Origin: Candidula unifasciata
Taxonomy: Eukaryota; Mollusca; Gastropoda; Stylommatophora; Geomitridae
Reading direction: 5' to 3'
DNA: 64,000 bases
Assembly: GCA_905116865.2 (NCBI GenBank)
Contig: CAJHNH020000691.1
Coordinates: 642,001-706,000, forward strand
Shown: positions 11,985 to 21,723 of the stretch, in pieces
Layout: every line of letters starts with the position of its first letter
How positions within the stretch are numbered: the first letter of the stretch is position 1
Made by a program: the position numbers and the translations under genes
Notes under the pieces: generated by a model
What the model saw: only the letters and a program-made list of their open reading frames with translations
The model's database searches: none
What the model was told of the DNA's origin: nothing

Positions 11985-12905
11985 TCGAGGTTGCTTATAA
12001 CAGAGTAAGATATGACATCTTGATAACTGCACTGAAGGAGAGCGAGGTTAGTCCATGTTTGGTAAATTGGGTTGCATCTGTTCTGTATTCAAGTCGGGTT
12101 GCTCTTTGACTTCGCTCATGGACTTCAGAACCATGCAGTTTGGTCCCAGGACTGCCACGGGGATCCGCCATCTCGCCTGTGCTCTTTAACGTGTATATGA
12201 GCAAGATTGCAAGCCTAGAAGCACCAGGAGTTGGAAGGATACTGACTTTGCGGATCTTATACTTGCATATAGGCAGAGGGGAGAGAAGGAACAAACAACC
12301 CGGGAGCTACAAGCGACAGTATACTCCACCCGGAAAAGGCGTCTGTTTTGTGGTGTTCTCTAGACAACAGGATCGTTAAACTGAAGTATTTGGGAATTAC
12401 ATTTGACAAGAGCCTGTTCTTTAAGGACCATGTGTAGAGTTTTGTGACAAGATGTAAAAAAGGACTTAGTGCACTGAAGACTGCAATTGAATGGCTGCAA
12501 TTGACACAGAGCAGAGGATGCTTTTCACACTATATCAGCACCTGATATTGTCTGGTTTATTGTGGCCTAGGACTGCTTACAGTCTCAAAGAGTCAGATGG
12601 ACAAACTAGAACGCACACAGAATGCGGTTATGCGGGTCATTCTGGGTTGCACCAGAAACACCCCAGTGTTGTGTATGCGATACATTCTTGGGTTGCCGAC
12701 TGTTGCGGGTAGGCACAAGGTGCTGCAGGCGAAGTCATATCTCAAGGTAGCTGCAGACACAGACCACCCTTTGCACGAAGCTCTGGGCGCAGTTAAGGGT
12801 CAGAGGCTGATAAGAGGGAAGTCATGGATTGTTCTAGCAAAAGACACAATCAGACAGGTTTGCGTTCTTGAGAACATTAGGTGAGGAAAGGAATGGGTCA
12901 AAGTG
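11985..12905 (+). pseudogene. I-clade-like LINE reverse transcriptase, degraded
   Basis: The text starts DIEVAYNRVRYDILITALKE, continues with VPGLPRGSAISPVLFNVYMS (the 'G.PQGS.LSP.LF.' motif with R replacing Q), and ends with the C-terminal region at 12597-12884 containing MDKLERTQNAVMRVILG and 'RNTPVLCMRYILGLP'. The 'YADD' box is broken by a deletion near 12250. The RNase H domains immediately downstream assign it to the I-like group of LINEs. Several frameshifts and stops make it non-functional. Confidence 0.7.
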
Positions 12906-13009
12906 CCACTTCAACAGTCAGACTTGTGTAGGGTCATAATCACACTGAGCCGGAAATGCAGAGACTGGCCAGCAGGTACCATGGAGGTGGAAATTTAGCA
13001 GTTAATTCA

Positions 13010-13250
13010 AGATAATGCTCGCTCAGAGGATTTGATTATTTACACAGACAGTTCAGTGTCAAGAGGCAAAATAAGTGCTTAGGGTTTCTTAGCGAAATTT
13101 AATGGTCGGCGTTTGGTGCAGGAGAGCCTAGCGTATGATACCATAACATCAAGCTTAAGAATGGAGGTGGAGGCGGTCATTGCAGCTATCCACTGGTCAA
13201 AGTATCCGATCATGTTTCAGACTTGTGTAGAGTTCTAATCACTTTGAGTG
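13010..13250 (+). pseudogene. LINE RNase H copy 1, truncated
   Basis: Encodes 'LIIYTDSSV' (the DGS motif has become DSS), then a 'GFLAKFNGRRLVQESLAYD' segment and 'SLRMEVEAVIAAIHW', where it stops abruptly. It is followed by a second copy that restarts upstream of the same motif, so a tandem duplication joined partial copies. Confidence 0.65.
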
Positions 13251-13289
13251 CAGGGACTAGCCAGCTCGTGCTACAGAATCAGAAGTTCA

Positions 13290-13920
13290 ACAAATGATCC
13301 ATGACAATTCCCGCCCAAGTGATGTGATTGTATATAAAGATGGCTCTATGGTGAGGGGCAGACGAAGTGCATGGGGGTTCATAGCGAAGGCGAATGAACG
13401 TCGCTTGGCCCAAAAAATCCTGGCATATGATATCACAACGTCTAGTTTGAGAATGGAGGTGAAGGCTGTCACTGCTGCCTTCCGTTGGCTTGAGAATGAG
13501 CTGTACACACATGACGACATTGTAACTGACTCACATAGCATGCTGAGGAAGGTGGAGACAGGCATGCTCTGTGCAGAGTTGCAAGCATCACTTCAGAGGT
13601 CCCGGCTAGTTAGCATCCTTTGGATATTTTCTCCAGGTGACGCCGGTGTGTTGGGAAATGAGCAGGTAGATAGACTGGCCGGTTCTGCACCACTTGGTGG
13701 TGAACTGATATATGACAAGCTGGATGTTGTGAGGGTCCTTTAGGAGCGAGTGAACAGTGCCGAGGAACACATATATCATTACGGTCTGAGGGGAATGGTA
13801 CTGCGAGGGGATCTGGCCGACATTTGACTCTTAGGGAAGGGGCGAGACTGATATACAGTCAGACTGTTAATGATACCATCGGAATTTTAACTCTTCGCTT
13901 GCTGCTGAAGATGGGGACGG
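13290..13920 (+). pseudogene. LINE RNase H copy 2, frame intact for 149 codons
   Basis: Open from 13294 to 13743. The four acidic RNase H positions can be seen in order: D in VYKDGSM, E in SLRMEVKA, D in IVTDSHS and D in NEQVDRLAG. The last region is the usual 'G..GNE.AD.LA' C-terminal box. The frame closes soon afterwards, and the sequence continues as the degraded LINE 3' end to about 13920. This is the best preserved retrotransposon protein piece in the window. Confidence 0.75.
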
Positions 13921-13924
13921 GGTG

Positions 13925-13992
13925 CTTATGTGAGTGTCCCGAGTGCTGTGATGTCGATTATTAATTCAACATTCCACTGGTTAGAGAAAACG

Positions 13993-14024
<32 letters not shown>

Positions 14025-14470
14025 CGTGATTGTAACTGACTCGGAAAGCATGCTGAGGAAGATCAGGACAGGCGTGCTTCGTGCAGAGTGGCATGCCTCG
14101 CTGCGGAGGACACGAGTGAGGAGTTCTGTCTGAAATTTTTCACCGGGACACACCGGTGTGTTGCGAAATGAACAGGCGGACAGACTGGCTGGCTCTGCAC
14201 AACTTGGTGGAATACTGGTGCGTGATAAGGCAGACGTGCTTAGTTCCTTGTGGGAGAGCGTATACAGTTCGGAGGAGCAGATGGATCACCATGGTCTGGG
14301 GAGATTAGTGCAGCTGGGAGTGACGAGAGGTTCCGGCAGATGCTCGAGGCTCAGAGGAAAGGCAAGACGGACGTTTAATCAGAATGCTACTGGCACCAAT
14401 AGTACCTTCACTGGCTGTTGAGGATAGAGACGGAGCGCTTATGGGAATACCCCATGTGCTGTGATGTCAT
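13925..14470 (+). pseudogene. LINE RNase H copy 3, with CA microsatellite inside
   Basis: A third copy of the C-terminal half. It starts in the 'STFHWLE' region, is interrupted at 13991-14021 by a CA microsatellite, and continues with VTDSESMLRK and NEQADRLAGSAQLGG. Its 3' end reads to 'GRLMGIPHVL' equivalents near 14450. The CA tract sits where copy 2 has 'tacacacatgacgac', so it probably grew from that short CA run. Confidence 0.65.
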
Positions 14471-14476
14471 TTTTTG

Positions 14477-15224
14477 GGCTCACCTCCGAACTTCCACCCG
14501 ATTTTATGGCGGCCACGCAAATGCTACCGCATCTCCTGCAACTTCCTCTAATTTATTTGCTCTTGAGTCCCAGGCATCTAGTTTAAATCCCCATCTGCGC
14601 CGCGCGTAGTGGTAGGGGATACTGTCGGCGGTGAGTTTAACCGCGTTTTGCGAATGCCGAAAAGTGTGAGAAAAACGACGACGCTAATCTGGGTCAGAGC
14701 GCGTGGTCTCCCCGCCATGTGGCTATTATCGTCTGAACATCAAGGAGGATTGGCTAATAAACATGAAAGCTGAAATATTTTTGTCACGACGGATTGGAAA
14801 AAATTAAAGCAGAGGGCGTGGTGCCAGGAAGGAGGGGCAGGGGCCGACCAACACGAAGATGGGCACAGGATATAAATGACTCCTTGAGTGTGAAAGTGCA
14901 TGAGGCAGAAGAACTGGCGAGAGACTGAGTTTCTTTCAGGCAGACTGTGATGAGAGCGACGTTCTGCAAAGGACCTGCTTCAAAAGGACCTGCTACATAA
15001 TGATGATGGGTATCGTCTAAAGAAACGCTTGAAATTGTCAACGGTCGCTATTATCGTCTGGTACTATCGTCTGCAGTGTTGTGTCTCTTGAAATTGTCAA
15101 GTAATCCTAGTTTTGCCGCTATTAGTTCCTTGGCAGAAATTCCGCATTTTACACACCATTGAGGCCCTGTTAGGCTATTTGCTTGGCCGCCATAATATCG
15201 GGTAGAAGTTCGGAGAGGAGCCGG
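14477..15224. mobile_element. TIR element carrying a nested LINE end
   Basis: The left end 14477-14523 ('ctccgaacttccacccgatt', 'atggcggcca') and right end 15174-15224 are inverted copies about 46 bp long with few differences. A second inner motif, 'gctattatcgtctg', occurs near both 14721 and 15047. The interior is GC-richer than its surroundings and contains an RTE 3' end (14735-15010). The superfamily is not recognised and no transposase is visible. Confidence 0.5.
14735..15010 (+). mobile_element. RTE-like 3' end, second family
   Basis: Closely matches 57113-57415: 'aacatcaaggaggattggct', 'ggattggaaaaaattaaagc', 'ggtgccaggaaggaggggca', 'gggcacaggatataaatgac', then 'ttctgcaaaggacctgct' and a short ATG-repeat tail. 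This is the C-terminal 'RGRPTRRWAQDIND' coding end of a LINE. Confidence 0.65.
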
Positions 15225-15462
15225 TTTTTTAATCAACTCCTCACCTCAATCAAGACCTGAATTTTTCTACTGCTGTCAACTACCCAACAAGGATTGTCCG
15301 GTGTTGACAGTCTGGAGTTCACGCAGGGCTGCCGAAAATTATGGGTTTTAATTTCTGCTATATTTTGGCAGTGTGATCATACAAAGTTCACAAAATTGTA
15401 TTTTTTAATTAAAACCCATATTTGAAACGCCTTTAAACACACATGTGCACACACACATCATC

Positions 15463-15555
15463 ATCATCATTACCATCATCATTATGTAGCAGGTCCTTTG
15501 CAGAACGTCGCTCTCATCACGGTCTGCCTGAAAAAAATTCGGTCTCTCGCTAATA
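15463..15555 (-). mobile_element. RTE-like 3' end, second family, reverse
   Basis: Inverse of the same 3' terminus: ATG-type tail ('catcatcatcat'), then 'agcaggtcctttgcagaacg' and 'ctctcatcacggtctgcctg'. About 90 bp long. Confidence 0.65.
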
Positions 15556-15569
15556 TAATTTAGCTGTTA

Positions 15570-15680
15570 AACGGGGGTTTATGGGACTTGTGCCGGGGTA
15601 ATCCTCATCCGAATGGTGGCACTTTGTGTCACCGGGTTTTGGTCGCTCGTTGTACGGTCTTGGTGGGGTTAAACAACAAA
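15570..15680 (+). repeat. Repeat F fragment
   Basis: 'gggacttgtgccggggtaat', 'cctcatccgaatggtggcac' and 'tggtggggttaaacaacaaa'. This is the inverse of the start of 9790-9965. Confidence 0.5.
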
Positions 15681-15780
15681 CAACTAATTAGTTCTCTCAG
15701 TTCTCTATGTATTTGTTCATTGTGGGCTTCTTTAACAATTGTGGGAAATGTCATGATTAATGGCATAAATGACGTTGGTC

Positions 15781-15783
<3 letters not shown>

Positions 15784-15868
<85 letters not shown>

Positions 15869-15870
15869 AG
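15784..15870. repeat. TA/GA compound microsatellite
   Basis: About 60 bp of TA repeats followed by about 22 bp of GA repeats. It lies directly upstream of an RTE-like LINE that ends in another TA run at 18857. Confidence 0.98.
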
Positions 15871-16532
15871 GCTAAATAAATGATATGATGACTGGAAACA
15901 TCTGGTTTAAACAACATAAGAGACAATTATACTCGTGGGAAAGTCCAGATGAGAAAACATTCAATCAAATAGATTATATACCTTTTAACAAAAGGTATAG
16001 AAATGCACTAACAAATGTGAAGACAAGACTTAGTGCTGACTGTAGCAGTGACCATGTGTATTATGAGGAAAGTTAAATGTACGACTGAAGAGGGGGAAAC
16101 AGGAGCTGAAAAGCTGTAGACTAAACAAAGATATCCTAAAAGAGAGGATAAAGAAATTCAGGAGCGATATAGCGTGATTGTGAGGAACAGGTACAATGCA
16201 ATGCCAAAAATACAAACGATTAAAAAAAATTATTTTTTATTTTTTATCTTTTATTAAGGTTAACAGTATTTTTTGCATTATGAATTTTTCTAGAAGAGGG
16301 TATGTAACGTGTGCCAAGCTACTACACCTCTTATGTTTCCAAATAAATAGATGAATGCGCGTGTAAAGACAAAACAAAACATGGCCTACAGAAATAAACC
16401 TTTTATTTGCTGGGCTCGTGAATGTAGATGAAATAATTCAAGATTAGATTACACACCTGTGTCTTCATCTCTTGGGTTGAGCTAAGTATTTAAATCCCGT
16501 AACCGCCCCGTCCACAGCAACCAGTAAAGTAA

Positions 16533-16790
16533 AAAAAAACTTTTATGCCTTAGGCGTATCGTGCATATGGGAAGAGCACCCGTATTTTTACAGACCAATC
16601 GGCACTAGGTGGGTAATGTAGTCAGCATTACGCCCATTATATACATCCTAGTACCCATTTAAGGCTGAGTCGACCTGCGACGCCCCATACCATGATAAAA
16701 ATCCACGCAGCCAACAGTGGGTTTCGATCGCGGTACGTTGGAATAACTAGTCAGACTCGCAACACCTAAGCCACGGACGTCGCTAGCCAG
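16533..16790 (-). mobile_element. SINE-B variant with a different head
   Basis: The tail and body are SINE-B, but the tRNA-like part differs: 'cgccccataccatgataaaa', 'gtttcgatcgcggtacgttg', 'ctaagccacggacgtcgc'. The same hybrid head is found in forward orientation at 27510-27775, so this is a subfamily in which the SINE-B body was joined to another tRNA-like head. Confidence 0.7.
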
Positions 16791-16799
16791 CCAAGGGTT

Positions 16800-17560
16800 C
16801 CAATTAAGATGGTGTCAGTTGCAGTTTGATTGTATGTGTCGCTTGCCTTTTCTCTGAGTGTAGATCAGATCCTCTGCTCACTCCTAGCGGAACATTCCAT
16901 AATACTGGTAATAGTTGAGAAGCCTTGCAGAAACATGGACAATGAAAAAGCAATTAGAAAATCGAACTGAGTCACTGGAGATGTGGGTATACAGAAGAAT
17001 AGGTAGTAGTAGTTCATGGGGGAAAAGAATAGTCCAATACAGAGGTTCTGGAAAGGCTTGAAATGAAAAGATCAGTAGGAAATGCTGAAAGTCTATCCAC
17101 TAAACACGCAAAGAGATTTTACCAGAAAGAAGACAAATAGCTATTGTCTGGTCTGGTAGTCTTAGTTTCAGCTTTATAGCAAACGGGTCACCCCATCTTT
17201 GCTCCGCTCCTGTGCCAACGAAAAACACACAGAATGTTTATCACAGTATTAGAATTGCAGTTCATCATTGATGATAGCAGAAGTCGCCAACAGATCAGCA
17301 GTTGCCCACGCGATCAATTTTAATCACATACGGGCACCACAACACTGCACGACAGGCATCGCGCCATTTTCTGAATCTACAAATCACACCAACACGTTGG
17401 TCACAGTCGAAAAAACATTCCAAATGCAATCCGCAGCTCACAGGGTCACGTCATGCATTCAACTCAGAAGCTGGGCGATGAAACTATATCCAGTCTACAA
17501 ATGGAGCAAAAAGGCATCGGCCACCGTCCGGCCGAAGGAAACAATTTGCCTCTGTTTCGA
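16800..17560. other. Mostly unassigned interior of the LINE region
   Basis: Only scattered LINE-like text is visible. The open frame at 17268-17615 overlaps the start of the linker piece and shows no independent protein features. Confidence 0.35.
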
Positions 17561-18855
17561 ACAGTACCGCTATACAGAAATGGATGACCGAAGAAATTTT
17601 AAAGTTAATGGATGACAGAAAACAATGTATGAATGATAAAGAATAATATGACAAGATAAATATAGAAATAAGGCATAAGTGTATGAACTTTTCGTTCGGT
17701 TTTATATCTTTTCTATGAAGACAATAGAAGAGTGGCTAAATGAACAATGCAATAAAATTGAACACACACAGTCATAGTAAAGATGCAAAAAGTGTGCACA
17801 AACAAATTAACGATCTAACTGGAAGAAAGATACAAGCAAATACAGGAATATTTAAAAAAAAAACATTTACTGGAACCAAGTATCAGCAATTAAAGTGGGA
17901 AACAGACTGGGTACTTTTGAACAGATAAAGCCAGGAGTAAGACAGGGATGTGCCTTATCCCCAGACCTTTTCTATTCTATATAGTGAAATTATTTTGAGG
18001 GAAATTAAAGAGAAAGCAGGAATAAGAGTTGCAGGATACAAAATAAACATTTTGCGTTATGCAGACGATACAGTTTTGATAACTGAAAATGCATCTGATT
18101 TACAACAACAACTGGATATTGTGGGGATGGAGAGTGCTAAGAAAGGACTTTCATTGAATATTAAGAACACGGAAGTAATGGTTATAACAAAGAAGAAGAT
18201 AACTCCACATTGTTCAACTCTCCACATTGTGATATCTCAGTTGAAGGAAAAAGATTTAACCAAGTCAATAAATTCAAATATCTGGGAACAATCATATCAT
18301 CAGATGGTAACTGTGTGACAGAGATTAAAAGCAGAATAGGTCGAGCGAAAGTTGCATTTCAGAAAATGAGAAATAACTTATGCAATAAATCGCTCTCATT
18401 TAATGTCAGAAAGAGATGCCTAAAGTGTTACATAAAACCTGTTGTGCTGTATGGCAGCGAATCAAAGAATGTCAGTGAACCAGTTAAAAAGAATTTGGAA
18501 GCCACATACATGTGGTTTCTGAGGCGAATGTTACGAATATCTTGGACGGCCAGAGTAACGAACAACGATTGTTTGAAAGAAGCTAATGAAAGTAGATCTC
18601 TAAATACAACAATAAGAAGGAGACAAACACTGTTCTTTGGCCACGTAAAGAGCAGACAGACACTGGAGAACATCGTGACAACTGGAAAGATCAGTGGAAA
18701 AGGGGGTAAAGGGGGTAAAGGCAGACCAAGAGAGATTGTGCTGGATGGGCTCAAACGATGGCATGAAGTAATATCATCAAGAGAGCTGTTCCATGCAACC
18801 AGGGATCGTGATCTGTGGAGATGCATGAGTGCCTCTAAGCCAGTTGACAGAGCAC

Positions 18856-18856
<1 letters not shown>

Positions 18857-18920
<64 letters not shown>
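18857..18920. repeat. TA microsatellite at LINE 3' end
   Basis: About 62 bp of pure TA directly follows the terminal LINE motif 'gttgacagagcacat'. Other copies of the same LINE end in GAT repeats. Confidence 0.95.
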
Positions 18921-18922
<2 letters not shown>

Positions 18923-18929
18923 TCTGAGA

Positions 18930-19488
18930 AATTGATTAACACTATTTATTTCAATTATAACCCCGAGGGTTGAACAGGATGTATTTGAAAAATAACTACT
19001 ACTCTTCCTTAAGTAACACTTACCGGATCCAGCATACAATGCCAACATCTGGAAAAATGATGCAAAATGTCCCAAACGTACCAAAACATTGGGTGTGGTA
19101 CCAAAAGTCCCGCTTTGCTCGAAAAGGGTCAAATAAAGTCCCCCCCCCCCCCCCCCCAAAAAAAAAAGTGTCCCAATGTACCGAGTACCAACTTCGACAG
19201 CCCTGTGCCTACGTCTGATGCCAGCGAAACGTTTGGCAAATTCAACTTGAAATCATGCATTCCTTAGCAGATTCTCTACATCTTTGGGGGATTACAATCA
19301 TTCAGTACATTCAATTGATTTTCAAGGCACGTATAAACAAAATAACGACTGCTCTCTGCTACTTCTTCTAATGACAATCAGTGCTTGATTTGTGAATTTA
19401 ATCAGTCGATTTTGTTCTTCTCAAAATTTGAAATTCTTTTCCAGTAAATTCAAACTACTGGTCGTAATTTTGCCTAGAAATTAGTAGA
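18930..19488. other. Unassigned, with poly-C/poly-A patch
   Basis: 17 C followed by A-rich sequence lies at 19141-19167. No gene was recognised. Reading frames through the patch are proline- or glycine-rich artefacts. Confidence 0.4.
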
Positions 19489-19565
19489 AAAAAAAAAACC
19501 ATAACAGACAAAAAATGCTGGGGTTGGTTCTGCAATGTCCTGTAAAAGATACGCAACAAACTTTT
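19489..19565 (+). mobile_element. SINE-A 3' fragment
   Basis: Only the 3' end remains: 'caaaaaatgctggggttggt', 'tctgcaatgtcctgtaaaag', 'atacgcaac'. Confidence 0.7.
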
Positions 19566-19765
19566 AACTTTCCAATAAATCACTATCACTGGAGAATACG
19601 TCATGGGGGAACAATATTTGTTCAACTCTCACAGTCCCACTTGAGTACATGATTTTTTCTGACCGGTTAACTACACACAAAGTGGCATTGGGACGGCCAG
19701 ATTTGATTAGCTGATCAAATGTAAAAGAAAGCGAACATACTTAGCAGTGGTTGTGTCTGAAATAG

Positions 19766-20236
19766 GAATAGTCGGTTACGCGTCACATATAGCTTGCAGC
19801 TGAAAGATGAACAGTCAGTTACACATTACATTTAGCCTGGAGCTGAAAGATGAACAGTCGGTTACACATTACATTTAGCTTGCAGCTGAAAGATGAACAG
19901 TCGGTTACACATTACATTTAGCTTGCAGCTGAAAGATGAACAGTTGGTTACACATTACATTTAGCCTGGAGCTGAAAGAAGAACAGTCAGTTATACATCA
20001 CATTTAGCTTGGAGCTGAAAGAAGAACAGTCAGTTGCACATCACTTTTAGCTTGCAGCTGAAAGAAGAACAGTCAGTTACACATCACATTTAGCTTGGGG
20101 CTGAAAGAACAGCCAGTTACATATTATATTTAGCTTGCAGCTGAAAGAAGAACAGTCAGTTGCACATCACTTTTAGCTTGGAGCTAAAAGAAGAACAGTC
20201 AGTTGCACATCACTTTTAGCTTGGAGCTAAAAGAAG
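19766..20236. repeat. 43-bp minisatellite
   Basis: About ten to eleven imperfect copies of a 43-bp unit (core 'gaacagtcagttacacat', 'tttagcttggagctgaaaga') lie about 1.3 kb upstream of the first confirmed G6PC3 exon. Confidence 0.95.
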
Positions 20237-21035
20237 ACATCATAGCACACCAGGCATACCCATAGATGCACTGTGTCCCTCAAATGTCTTCAGGTATAGA
20301 TGCTAACTGTTCCCATAGCACACTAATTATAAACTCGTTGTTCTCTTCCTTTAATATGCTCTTCCTTGCCAAATCCACTCCCAGTTCTTCGTTCTCACGT
20401 TCTTACACATGTCATTTCATCTAACATTGTGTTTTCTATCAACATTCGTTCATTTATGGTCTTCACAATGTCTCCCTTGTCCAGTGTGAGTATTCCCATA
20501 ACTATTACTTTCGTAGCCAGAAAATCCGCTCTTTCGTTCCCTCGCACTCCTGCATATCTCAGACAGTATATCAATGTAATTCCCTACAATCAGATTCAAC
20601 TGTTATAATTAGCATATTGAATCTTCTTCGGCTACTAAGGAAGGTGATTTTAGAACATGTGGGTGTGTCCTGTGTAAAGTAATGTCAGTTCTTGATTGCT
20701 TGATTGATTCAATCCTTCAAAGAATAAAACCTGAAAATTAGTATTCTGCCAAAGACCAGTAGGATACCTCCAAGCGGTGCACACCAGAAAAGCTGATGGG
20801 GATGTGCTTGACAGGTGAGAGGGGAACCATCTGGTTAAATACACCTTGAAACTTCAAAAAACACAGCAAGCCGGCAGTGGATAAGAGTTTGTTTGAAGAA
20901 GCAATAAGAAAGAAAATTGGTCTGATCGCTATACTAGCTTGATGCTGAAAGACAAAACAGGTTCTTGAGAAAGGAAAGTCAATTAAAGGAGGTTTTCCTA
21001 CATCCTTAGGTATATTGTATATATATTGAAGTAAA
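20237..21035. other. Unassigned sequence upstream of the G6PC3-like exons
   Basis: Searched on the + strand for an ATG-containing exon ending in phase 0; none was convincing. 20440-20600 has LINE RNase H-like remnants on the reverse strand ('gagcggattttctggctacg' type). Confidence 0.35.
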
Positions 21036-21290
21036 CAATCCCTTTTCGTGCCTTCGTGTGGTGGGCATATAGAACCAGAAATATATTTTATAGACCAAAT
21101 GGTATTCATTGGGAGATGTGGTCAACATATTACTGGCCACCTTTACTTCCCAGGACTCTACCCATTCAAGGCTGGGTCCACCTGGGAGCCAAGGTCACTT
21201 TTTGAAGAAAAATTCCGGCTCTGTCTGGACCCGAACTCATAACCTTCAGATCCGCAAGCAAGCGTCTAGCTGCTAAACCATGACAGCTCC
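21036..21290 (-). mobile_element. SINE-B copy
   Basis: Reverse copy: 'catatagaaccagaaatata' tail side, 'gggtccacctgggagccaag' body, and the head with 'tctggacccgaactcataac' at the right. Confidence 0.8.
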
Positions 21291-21291
21291 T

Positions 21292-21480
21292 CCGCCTATA
21301 AAGCTCTAGACCTATTTTATAGACCAGTCAGCACTTGCTGGGGGATCTGGTCAAAATCATGCTGGCTGCCTTTACTGCCCATTTTAGGCTAGGTCGACCT
21401 GGGAGCTTTTGAAAACTATTTTGATGTGATGAAGATTTGAACCCATGACCTTCGAGCCTGCAAACAAGTGTCAAGACACT
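21292..21480 (-). mobile_element. SINE-B copy, adjacent to the previous one
   Basis: A second reverse copy starts within a few bases of the first: 'tctagacctattttatagac', 'gtcgacctgggagcttttga', 'gatttgaacccatgaccttc'. It ends about 85 bp upstream of the first confirmed G6PC3 exon. Confidence 0.75.
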
Positions 21481-21565
21481 GCACAACAAAAAAGGACAAA
21501 GAAGAAAAAAAACTGTGAGTTGCTTATTACTGTGTGAGTTCAATTAATTTATGTCTTTTTTTCAG

Positions 21566-21723
21566 GATTACAGCGGAATTATGCTGTTTCTGTCATACAT
21601 TGGTGATCCAAAATTTGCTTTCACGTTCTACTTTCCTGTCACATATTTTCTGCACAAATCCGTTGGCAAAAGAGTCCTGTGGGTGACAGTTATATCTGAG
21701 TGGTTGAATGCTGTTGCAAAATG
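21566..21723 (+). CDS. G6PC3: G6PC3-like exon (first confirmed)
   Basis: Acceptor 'cttttttTCAG', donor 'aaaatg|gtaggt'. Enters in phase 0 and leaves after two bases of a Trp codon. It encodes a membrane segment with [19 protein letters not shown], then [18 protein letters not shown]. The phosphatase-signature lysine is the last full codon. In human G6PC genes this region belongs to exon 1, so an extra 5' intron exists here. Confidence 0.93.

Larger units (their letters stand above)
15880..18856 (+). pseudogene. RTE-like LINE: endonuclease, linker and reverse transcriptase remains
   Basis: Three ordered pieces of one LINE polyprotein are visible. 15900-16060: endonuclease C-terminal part (FKQHKRQLYSWESPD, QIDYIPFNKRYRN, TRLSADCSSDH). 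17585-17920: linker ('WMTEEILKLMDDRKQC' type, then NDLTGRKIQ). 17930-18850: reverse transcriptase with RQGCALSPDLF, the catalytic RYADDTVLI box, GLSLNIKNTEVMV, KYLGTIISSDG, VVLYGSES and GKGRPREIV. A frameshift near 18210-18300 joins two open segments. A SINE sits at 16533-16790 between the first and second pieces. It ends in a TA microsatellite. It is inactive. Confidence 0.75.

Noticed and set aside
12491..12884. Independent gene for the frames ending in CTRNTPVLCMRYILGLP
   Set aside because: This is the conserved C-terminal end of an I-like LINE reverse transcriptase, continuous with RT and RNase H remnants.
20366..20608. Candidate first exon for the G6PC3-like gene
   Set aside because: No similarity to the family N-terminus and no phase-0 donor.
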